Source: Jidongwangia harbinensis
GTDB taxonomy: Bacteria; Actinomycetota; Actinomycetes; Mycobacteriales; Micromonosporaceae
DNA length: 64,000 bases
Assembly: GCF_020216025.1 (NCBI RefSeq)
Contig: NZ_JAIWNC010000001.1
Coordinates: forward strand, 533,584 to 597,583
Reading direction: 5' to 3'
The notes beneath the pieces were generated by a model. That model saw only the letters and a program-made list of their open reading frames with translations, ran no database searches and had not been told where the DNA came from. The stretch's first letter is position 1; the number at the start of each line of letters is the position of its first letter. Position numbers and translations under genes: made by a program. This document shows, piece by piece, positions 57,616 to 64,000 of the stretch.

Positions 57616-58290
57616 TCATTCCTGAGGATGATGTCCCGGCACGACCAGGCCGGACTCGTACGCCGCGATCACCGCCTGCACCCGGTCCCGCAGATGGAGC
57701 TTGGTGAGCATGTTGCTGACGTGCGTCTTGACGGTGTTCTCGCTGACGTGCAGCTCAGCGGCCACCTCAAGGTTGGAAAGACCCCTGGCGACCAGTCGCA
57801 GCGTGTCGGTCTCGCGCGGGGTCAGTAATGTCAGCGGCCGGGCCGTACCCGGCGTGGGCGGGTTCCGTTCGATCATGTCGGTGATCAGGCGGCGGGTGAC
57901 GCTGGGTGCCAGCAGTGAGTCCCCCGTGGCGATCGTCCGAACGGCGCTGACCAACTCGGCGCGGCGCATGTTCTTGAGCAGAAAGCCGCTGGCGCCGGCG
58001 TGCAGCGCGTCGTAGACGTACTCGTCGAGGTCGAAGGTCGTCAGCATCAACACCCGGGCCTCGGTGGCGGCACAGATCTCCGCGGTGGCCTCAATACCGT
58101 TCTTGACGGGCATGCGGACGTCCATCAGCACCACGTGCGGCCGGAGTTCCAGGGCGATGCGGACCGCTTCCGCGCCGTTGCCGGCTTCGCCGACGACCGT
58201 CAGATCGGGTTGCGCGTCGAGGATCACGCTGAAGCCGTCGCGGACGAGGGCCTGGTCGTCGGCGACGAGTACGCGCAACTGGCCGCTCAT
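57616..58290 (-). CDS. NarL/LuxR-type response regulator
   Basis: The protein has 224 residues from the ATG at 58290. The receiver domain shows VLVADDQALVRDGF, VVLMDVRMP with the phosphorylated Asp, and LMLTTFD. The C-terminal LuxR helix-turn-helix reads LTPRETDTLRLVARGLSNLE and VSENTVKTHVSNMLTKL. Its ATG overlaps the stop of the kinase gene (ATGA), so the pair is coupled. It may control the downstream membrane protease gene or transporters elsewhere. Confidence 0.95.
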   Translation of the reverse strand: MSGQLRVLVADDQALVRDGFSVILDAQPDLTVVGEAGNGAEAVRIALELRPHVVLMDVRMPVKNGIEATAEICAATEARVLMLTTFDLDEYVYDALHAGASGFLLKNMRRAELVSAVRTIATGDSLLAPSVTRRLITDMIERNPPTPGTARPLTLLTPRETDTLRLVARGLSNLEVAAELHVSENTVKTHVSNMLTKLHLRDRVQAVIAAYESGLVVPGHHPQE

Positions 58291-59423
58291 CGGTGCCCTC
58301 GAATCGGGAAAGCGGCGGTGACGACGAATCCGGTGCCGCCGGCGGGCGTACCCGCGTGGAATCCGCCGCCGCAAGCGACGACCCGTTCACGCATGCCGGT
58401 CAGCCCGTTCCCGAAGCGGACGGTGTTGACACCTCGGCCGTCGTCGGCGATCTCGACCCGCAGCCCAGCCGGGGACCAGCCGAGTTCGACCGTCACAGCT
58501 TCGGCGTCGGCGTGCCGGACGGCGTTGGTCAACGACTCCTGCACCACCCGGTAGGCCGCCGCGGCGACCTCCGGCCCGACCTCGACCGGCGTGCCGTGCT
58601 CGGCAACGGCGACGGCGAGACCGGTCTCGCGGGCGCGTTCGGCGAGAGCCGGGATACCCACCAGGTCCGGCGGCGGACCGGCGCGCAGGACGCCGAGCGT
58701 GTTTCGCAACTGGGCCAGCGCGTCGTGCGCGGTCTCAGAGATCGTGTCGAAACAACGGGCGGCCCGGTCAGGTGTGCGGTGCGTCAGCAGCGGCCCGGCC
58801 TCGGCCTGCACCGCGATCAGGCTGATCGAGTGGGCCAGAATGTCGTGCATGTCGCGGGCGATGCTCTCCCGTTCCCGCGCGGCCGCGGCTGCCCGCTCCT
58901 CGGCGTGCCGCAGCGCCCGCTCCTCCAGCAGCGCGATCCGGTCCCGGTGTGCACGGGCGCCGATGCCGAGGGCGAACGCAGTGGCGAACACCCCACCGGT
59001 GTAGAGGATCGAGCCGGGATCCTTGTCGTAGGCCTGCTGGTTGAAGACGATTCCGGCAGCGGTGGCCGCCAGGATGACGGCACGCGCGGCGACCGGGCTG
59101 CTCGCGGCGACCGTGTACGTGGCGACGAGCTGACCGTACGGCCAGTTCACCTCGCCGTGCGCCGCGATCACTCCGACCGCGCCAAGGCCACAAACCAGGG
59201 CCACCGTGAACGGCGCCCGCCTTCGCCAGACAATCGGCAGCGCGGACACCAACGCGCAGACCAGCACGACCGGGCGGCGGTCGCTGATCGCCCCGCGCTC
59301 GGCCACCGTGGCGACGAAACAGACGACCGCGATCGCGCCGTCCCAGACCCGCGGGTGCCGGGCCGTCACCCACCGCGCCAGCGCCCGGAACGTGGCGCTT
59401 CGGCTCGGAGCGAAGGAAACCAC
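58287..59423 (-). CDS. DesK/NarX-type sensor histidine kinase
   Basis: The protein has 378 residues if begun at the GTG at 59423, just before the conserved N-terminus; the frame is open further upstream but that part covers relics. Five or so membrane helices span about 25-165. A coiled segment (ALLEERALRHAEERAAAAAR) leads to the HisKA_3 motif RDMHDILAHS with the phospho-His. The ATPase has VVQESLTNAVRHA, EIADDGRGVN and GNGLTGMRERV. It should phosphorylate the coupled response regulator. The signal is unknown. Confidence 0.92.
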   Translation of the reverse strand: MVSFAPSRSATFRALARWVTARHPRVWDGAIAVVCFVATVAERGAISDRRPVVLVCALVSALPIVWRRRAPFTVALVCGLGAVGVIAAHGEVNWPYGQLVATYTVAASSPVAARAVILAATAAGIVFNQQAYDKDPGSILYTGGVFATAFALGIGARAHRDRIALLEERALRHAEERAAAAARERESIARDMHDILAHSISLIAVQAEAGPLLTHRTPDRAARCFDTISETAHDALAQLRNTLGVLRAGPPPDLVGIPALAERARETGLAVAVAEHGTPVEVGPEVAAAAYRVVQESLTNAVRHADAEAVTVELGWSPAGLRVEIADDGRGVNTVRFGNGLTGMRERVVACGGGFHAGTPAGGTGFVVTAAFPIRGHR

Positions 59424-59449
59424 GTCGTCGATCTTAGCTTGGTGTTTAA

Positions 59450-59641
59450 GTGCGCCCAGGGGCGCAGAAGGTGAGGTTCGGCCAGCGAGGTGCGCAGTAC
59501 GCCATCCGCGTTCAGGTGCAGCTAGACGGCAGTGGTCCGGACAGTATCGTCGGCGTTGAGGGTGCTCATCGCGACGGTGGCCGCGGTGAGTAGATCGCGG
59601 TGGCTGCCGGGAACCTGCAGTGCGGGGCCGGTCGGCGCCAT
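59450..59641 (-). pseudogene. PPOX/F420-class flavin-fold protein relic with stop codon
   Basis: From the ATG at 59641 (GGAG upstream) the frame reads VPGSHRDLLTAATVAM and STLNADDTVRTTAV, then a TAG where the family has Trp, then LHLNADGVLRTSLAE. This is the N-terminus of PPOX-class F420-dependent enzymes. The remainder is missing. Confidence 0.7.
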
Positions 59642-59699
59642 GGGGTCTCCGGGGTTCTTCGGTGGGGAGAGCCGGAGTGTGGCGGGGTGTCCACCCGCC

Positions 59700-59887
59700 G
59701 CACTCCGGCAGGGCCAGCCACGGCCGAGCAGGACGTTGCCGCCGAGCCCCCAGCCGCCCTCGATGACCTCGTCGACCAGCACGAGTGTGGTCGCGCGAGC
59801 GCGCTCGCCGTAGACGTCGGCGTAGGCGTCGGTCACGGCGTCGATGAGCTCCTGGGCGCCCGGCGCCTCGACCGGCACGTGCGCCAC
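59700..59887 (-). pseudogene. 4-oxalocrotonate-tautomerase-like gene, 3' truncated
   Basis: The frame reads MAHVPVEAPGAQELIDAVT, DAYADVYGERAR, LVLVDEVIEGGWGLGGNVLL, similar to small tautomerase family proteins. The second residue, normally the catalytic Pro after Met removal, is Ala here. The frame then runs into unrelated sequence over the PPOX relic. It may be non-functional. Confidence 0.5.
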
Positions 59888-60291
59888 CTGCCGGTCGAGG
59901 GGGTGCGTCGAACCGCAGCCCGGGGGCGTCCGGGTCGGGGGTGCGGCCGTTGGACAGCCGCGGCGCCGAATGGGAGCGCGCAGAATCGTTCGGATCCGTC
60001 AAAGCGGCCAGCACGCCGCCGACCTTGCCTTCGTGCCGCCGAGGCGACGGTCGACGTTTCGAACAGACTGAAAACGTGCCCGGATTCGCGTCGGGCCGGC
60101 ACAGGTACGACCGGAACTGGGGCATCGACGAACAACGCGCGCCCGCCGCTGGGGACAGTATGGCGTGGCGGGCCAGCACGCCGACCTGGCGATACCTGGC
60201 CCGCTCCGGGACATCCATGTCAATGGGTTCAGGTTCGTGGTTGGGTGTGGACGCGGCCTTGGCACTGCTCGGACAGCAGCGCCGTTCGAGG
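59888..60291. other. No intact gene
   Basis: About 400 bases between the tautomerase relic and ltrA-like gene. Minus-strand frames are open but show no domain I can name. Probably decayed DNA. Confidence 0.3.
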
Positions 60292-61443
60292 TCATCGACG
60301 CGGCCCCGTCAGGAGGACCAGCGCGGCCAGCAGCGCGGCCAGCAGTTCGACCGAGCCCGGCAGCAGCGGTGTGCCAAGCGCCAGTACTACCGTCACCGGC
60401 AACATCCAGCGGGTGCGAGGACGCTGGTGCGGGCATGTGAAAAGCGACCACAGAGTAAGCAGGTAGGTCGCCACTGGCACGGCTACCGCGAAACCGCTCA
60501 GCGTTGCGGAGGCGTCGGCGTGGTGGGTGACATGATCGACCGCCGCGGCGAGGCCGGCGCCGACGGCGGCGGCCGACGCGAAGATCAGGTAGTGCCCGTA
60601 GCCCCAGGCCGTCGACGCTCGGAGCGAGCCGAACCGGCAGCGGACCGGCTGGTCGAAGTAGAGCCACCAGAGCGCGAAGACGATGACCAGGCCGGAGACC
60701 GCCAGGCTCAGCAGCTCGGGCGTGTGCCGGCCGGTCTCGTCGAGCCCGCTGCGGAAGGCCATGCTGGCGGCGGCGACCGCCTCGCCCAGAACGATGAGGG
60801 TGAACAGGCCGTAGCGTTCGGCTATGTGGTGCCGGTGGTAGATGGTGGGACCGCCCGGTGCCAGCTCCGCCCAGATCGGCACCGCCAACTCGGCCAGAGC
60901 CAGCACGAGGAAGGCGCCGAGTGTCCACTCCCCGGGCAGCAGCAGCCACAGCAGCCAACAGCCCTGCAGACCGATCACGCCGACCGCGTAGCGGATCGCT
61001 GTGCGACGGCGGGGCGGGTCGGACTTGGCGGCACGGAGCCATTGCGATGCCAGCGCCAGCCGCATCACCACGTAGCCCGCGGTGATGACGCGATAGTCGT
61101 CGCGCTCGAAGGCAGGTGCGACCCCCGCCGCCAGCACCAGCGCCCCGGCGATTTGCACGAGCGTCGTCACTCGGTAGAGGTCGTCGTCGGTGTCGTACGC
61201 CGAAGCGAACCACGTGAAGTTCATCCACGCCCACCAGATGCAGAAGAAGATCGTCAGGTAGGCGCGCAGCCCATCGGCGACATGATTGCCGGCGAGGCTG
61301 TGGTGCAGCGGGGCGGCCGCCTGGGCTACGGCGACGACGAAGCAGAGGTCGAAGAGCAGCTCCAGCGGGGTGACGGCGCGGTGCGGCTCATCGGCCGGCC
61401 GCGCTCTCATTGGCCTCAGGCGGCTCCATGAGGGCGAGGTCAT
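60292..61443 (-). CDS. LtrA-family (low temperature requirement A) membrane protein
   Basis: This 383-residue protein has about 10-12 membrane helices. Family signatures are VTPLELLFDLCFVVAVAQ near residue 25, WWAWMNFTWFASAYDTDD near 70, and HIAERYGLFTLIVLGEAVAA near 215. LtrA proteins are widespread and poorly characterised; the name comes from a Listeria cold-growth mutant. AAGGGA about 6 bases upstream supports the ATG at 61443. Confidence 0.92.
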   Translation of the reverse strand: MTSPSWSRLRPMRARPADEPHRAVTPLELLFDLCFVVAVAQAAAPLHHSLAGNHVADGLRAYLTIFFCIWWAWMNFTWFASAYDTDDDLYRVTTLVQIAGALVLAAGVAPAFERDDYRVITAGYVVMRLALASQWLRAAKSDPPRRRTAIRYAVGVIGLQGCWLLWLLLPGEWTLGAFLVLALAELAVPIWAELAPGGPTIYHRHHIAERYGLFTLIVLGEAVAAASMAFRSGLDETGRHTPELLSLAVSGLVIVFALWWLYFDQPVRCRFGSLRASTAWGYGHYLIFASAAAVGAGLAAAVDHVTHHADASATLSGFAVAVPVATYLLTLWSLFTCPHQRPRTRWMLPVTVVLALGTPLLPGSVELLAALLAALVLLTGPRR

Positions 61444-61485
61444 GGTCGGTCCCTTCGGTAGAGGGCCTACTGCGCACCGCCGGGA

Positions 61486-62110
61486 TCAACCGAGGCGGCG
61501 CCGGTGTTTCTCGGCCGCGACCACTGGGACGACCAGGGCTCCGGCGGCGGCCGCCAGCGCCCATTGCGCCGGTGTGAGGTGAGCCGTGCCGAAGACCGCG
61601 TGCGCGGCGGGCAGGTGCACGAAGCCGGCGTGCAGGATCAACAGGACGCCGATGCCGGTGAAGATCGACGGGTTGGAGAGCCAGCCGATCGACCGGACCG
61701 GGACGACGAAGGTGCGGCACGTCAGGACGTAGAAGATCTGAAAGAAGGCGACGGACGTGACCGCCAGGGTCTGGGCCTGCGCGGTCGCCTCCGGATCGGT
61801 GTGTCCCAGCGGGGCGGTGAGCAGGAACAGCACGACGGCCGTCGCGCTCATCAGCACGCCGACATAGAGGGTCCGCACCACCGCGAAGCGGGTGAGCAGC
61901 GGCTCGCCCGACGAGCGCGGCGGGCGGCGCATCACCTCCGGCTCGGCGGCCTCCGACGCCAGCGGCAGGCCAGCGCCACCGTGGCCACCAGGTTGATCCA
62001 GAGAATCTGGACCGGCTCGACGGGTAGCACCGGATGCCCGTCGACGATCGGGAACGCCAGTACCGCGATGAGGATGATCAGGCCTTCGCCGACGTTGGTC
62101 GGCAGGGCAG
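61486..62110 (-). pseudogene. Cation-transporting P-type ATPase relic, C-terminal part
   Basis: On the minus strand one frame gives TNVGEGLIILIAVLAFPIVD and LWINLVATVAL, then a shifted frame gives PLASEAAEPEVMRRPPR, VVRTLYVGVLMSATAVVLFL and FFQIFYVLTCRTFVVPVRS to a stop at 61486. This is the C-terminal membrane domain of P2-type cation ATPases. The catalytic domains with the DKTGT motif are absent, and the frameshift lies near 61970. Confidence 0.8.
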
Positions 62111-62320
62111 GTACGCGCCTCCGTCAGCGACGGGGTCGTCACGCTCACCGGCACCGTGGGCCGGCGCACCACCGCGGCCATCACGGTGCGGCTGGTCTCG
62201 CAGACTCCCGCGGTGGTGTCCGTCGTCGACAAGCTCGGCCACGACTTCGACGACACCGAGCTGGCGGGTTCCCGGCTCGGCCGTACGCACCCGTTCAGCG
62301 CCCACCCCTTCGACCCCTGA
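62111..62320 (+). pseudogene. BON-domain fragment of a CBS-BON protein
   Basis: The frame reads ASVSDGVVTLTGTVGRRTTA, LVSQTPAVVSVVDKL and FDDTELAGSRLG to a stop at 62320. It matches the BON domain at the end of CBS-BON stress proteins. The CBS part and start are missing; the fragment abuts the ATPase relic on the opposite strand. Confidence 0.7.
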
Positions 62321-62368
62321 TAGCCGGCCGCGCCGAGCCCGTGTGCGAGCCACCAAGGGAGATAAGCG

Positions 62369-62413
62369 ATGAACCACCCGCTGATCGTGTTGGGAGTCGA
62401 CGGCTCACCCCGT
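62369..62413 (+). pseudogene. Universal stress protein fragment, first 15 residues
   Basis: After GGGAG the frame opens MNHPLIVLGVDGSPR, the characteristic UspA N-terminus, and then breaks off into the antiporter relic on the other strand. BON and Usp genes are commonly neighbours in actinobacterial stress loci. Confidence 0.6.
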
Positions 62414-62540
62414 CGATACACCGCCCGGCCGACCATGTGTGCGGCGACCGGTGCGGCGGCAAGCTGGAACACGCCGACCAGGACCAGGGTCGTGATGTCG
62501 ATGGTGTTCTGCAGCCGCAGCGTGTACCGCTCGAAATTGC
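62403..62540 (-). pseudogene. MnhG/PhaG-type Na+/H+ antiporter subunit fragment
   Basis: The minus strand reads LRLQNTIDITTLVLVGVFQL and AAAPVAAHMVGRAVYR, matching the last helix of antiporter subunit G. The rest of the gene is absent on both sides. Confidence 0.6.
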
Positions 62541-62548
62541 GGTTCGGG

Positions 62549-63039
62549 CTACGCTGCCTGCGAGTATTTGTTCATCAGTCCGTTGAGGATCTTCCTACGG
62601 CAGATCCACGCCGAGGCGAGGCCGACGACGGCTGGCCCCGGAGGACCAGGGAACCGGAACTGCCCGGCCCGCTCCCCCAGGTCCAGCATCAGGTTACGGG
62701 CCTGCTGCGCCACCCACTCCCCGCTCGGATGGATGGACGGCCCGGCCGGCGTCGGGATAGGTCCACTTACCGGCGACCAGGGTGCGGTGCCAGCGCAGCA
62801 GGGTGGCCGGGTGACCAGGAACGTTGCCCATCGCGGTCTGGGCAGCAGCCGAGCCAGGGCCGAGAGCACCGCCCGGTCGGAGGGTTCCAGATCCAGTCGT
62901 GTGACCTGACGGCGCAGCACCGCGACCTGATGGCGAAGGACCAGTATCTCGATCTCCATCGTCCGCTCGCCCCGCGCAGGCTCAGCACGATCAACTGCAG
63001 CACCTGACGTAGGACCAGGTATCCGAACGACACCACCAT
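62549..63039 (-). pseudogene. Second integrase-core transposase relic, internally deleted
   Basis: From 63039 one frame gives [19 protein letters not shown], another [20 protein letters not shown] and [14 protein letters not shown] later part reads [20 protein letters not shown], and the tail [13 protein letters not shown] ends at 62549. Start, middle and end of the transposase are present but the DDE core is deleted. It is related to the element at 55.7-56.6 kb. Confidence 0.75.
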
Positions 63040-63059
63040 GCCAGTCAGCCTGCCGTCCA

Positions 63060-63693
63060 TCGAGCAACCGGCGACGCACAGAACCGCAGGTCAACCCCCG
63101 AACCCTGTTTCCGAGCGGTACAGGCTGGTCGTAGGCTTTGTCGGCGTGCAGTTTCGCGGGTCGGTGCCCTGGCCTGCCGCGCCGGCCGCGGATCGGGGCG
63201 ATCGAGTCCAGCAGGGGCACCATCAGCTGCGAGTCGTGGGTGTTCGCGGCGGAGATCAGCACGGTCAGGGGTGTGCCGCGGCGGTCGCACAGGACGTGGA
63301 TCTTCGACCCGGGTTTGCCCCGGTCGACGGGGTTCGGGCCGGTGAGCGGCCCCCCTTTTTCGGCGCGGACGGCGATGGAGTCCATTACGGCCCGCGACCA
63401 GTCGATCTCTCCGATGACCCCGAGCTGATTCAGGAATCGGTGATGTAGGCGTTCCCACAGCCCGGCTGCGGTCCACTCGGTGAACCGGCGATGCGCCGTG
63501 GCGCGGCTGAGCCGAAAAACTCGGCCGGTAGTTTCCACCAGGAACAGCCTGCTTGGACGAGGTACACGATCGCTGCGAGGACCGCCCGGTCGTCGGCCCG
63601 GCGTTTCCCACCGCCTTGCGGCCGCTTCGCCGGCTCGGGGATCTACGGTTGCACGACCTGCCAGGAGTCATCCGGCGCCCAGGTTCGGATCAT
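63060..63693 (-). pseudogene. IS5-family transposase with nonsense and frameshift mutations
   Basis: From the ATG at 63693 the frame reads [15 protein letters not shown], then TAG, then [20 protein letters not shown] and KLPAEFFG. After a shift near 63510 it continues [55 protein letters not shown] and KLHADKAYD, the DDE domain. The C-terminal part is cut at about 63060, where the 58-bp repeat and the other transposase relic begin. Confidence 0.8.
63064..63122. repeat. 59-bp repeat, second copy of 31038-31095
   Basis: This stretch lies exactly at the junction of the IS5-type and integrase-core transposase relics. Its near-copy stands alone 32 kb away. It may be the outer end of the integrase-core element or a conserved part of the IS5-type 3' end. 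Confidence 0.65.
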
Positions 63694-63942
63694 GTCATCC
63701 GTCACGAACCGAAGATCATGCCGCAGATCAACGACTATCCATCTGAGACACGCCCATAGCCGCGCCCGTGCTGAAACGGCGCCGACATCCGATCACCCAC
63801 GGATCACCACGCAGCGCCATCACCGTGTGTAGAACGCTACTTGAACGCCGCCACCTCAGCCATCTGACCGAGCCTGACCGGAAACCAACTTGAGTGGGGG
63901 CATGGGTGATGGCCCGGGGTGGCCCGGGTGGTGGAGAGGTGT

Positions 63943-64000
63943 TCAGGCGGCGGCGGGGGTGAGGGTGACCTGTAGGCCCAGCGCTTCGAGTTGTTGGATC
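63943..64000 (-). CDS. Partial gene, C-terminal 18 residues, possible transposase
   Basis: The minus strand reads IQQLEALGLQVTLTPAAA followed by TGA at 63945-63943; the rest is outside the window. The tail is reminiscent of actinobacterial transposases, but this is too short for certainty. Confidence 0.4.
   Translation of the reverse strand, partial: IQQLEALGLQVTLTPAAA

Noticed and set aside
59424..60218. An N-terminal extension of about 265 residues on the histidine kinase
   Set aside because: The extension reads through the PPOX and tautomerase relics in another frame and has no conserved domain. The GTG at 59423 fits the start of the membrane sensor part.

Overview
The window is high-GC actinobacterial DNA. 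GTG starts are frequent, SD sequences are GGAGG-like, and the gene families are typical: MbtH, GAF-ANTAR regulators, a CBM2 glycosidase, and pSAM2-type integrase relics. The gene mix would fit Actinoplanes/Micromonosporaceae, but this cannot be confirmed from sequence alone. No rRNA, complete tRNA or CRISPR array was seen.

1-21.7 kb holds part of a nonribosomal peptide cluster, transcribed leftward as one tightly packed operon. Its order is mbtH, then NRPS A (C-A-T-C-A-T-E), NRPS B (C-A-T-E-C-A-T), a NodU/CmcH/TobZ-type O-carbamoyltransferase, and NRPS C, which starts T-C and leaves the window. Specificity codes read by eye suggest X, D-Thr(allo?), D-Phe-like, Ser, with X unassigned. A family 2 glycosyltransferase diverges from mbtH, and a wrecked siderophore-type ABC importer lies just beyond. 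No thioesterase is visible, so the assembly line is incomplete here.

21.9-31.8 kb is a metabolic and stress region. A GH27 alpha-galactosidase diverges from a LacI regulator, with two near-identical palindromes in the shared promoter region. A secreted clan GH-A glycosidase with a CBM2 follows the regulator. Next come a chromate module with ChrB split into two genes plus ChrA, an alkanesulfonate-type LLM monooxygenase, a damaged FMN reductase and a DUF416-like protein.

31.9-40.4 kb looks like a defence island. It contains a trypsin-STAND ATPase-WD40 protein with its small trypsin-co-occurring partner. Divergent from these are a winged-helix protein and a 1041-residue protein that fuses an AAA-type ATPase to a HerA/FtsK-like ATPase. 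I do not recognise this second pair as a named system.

41.3-51.7 kb carries a SpoIIE phosphatase, an alpha/beta hydrolase, a transaldolase-transketolase pair, a small membrane protein closed by a clear terminator, a diacylglycerol-kinase-family lipid kinase, a STAS protein and two GAF-ANTAR antiterminator-type regulators.

52.4-64 kb is a gene graveyard. It holds an integrase relic beside a 3' fragment of tRNA-Pro(GGG), pieces of UvrD-like and RecD-like helicases, and several decayed transposases. There are also fragments of P-type ATPase, BON, universal stress, MnhG, PPOX and tautomerase genes. Intact genes among these are a secreted trypsin-fold protein that has lost its catalytic triad and carries repeat blades, a CPBP membrane protease, a NarL/DesK-type two-component system and LtrA.

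A recurring pattern across the window is that relics keep the start and end of a gene but have lost the middle.
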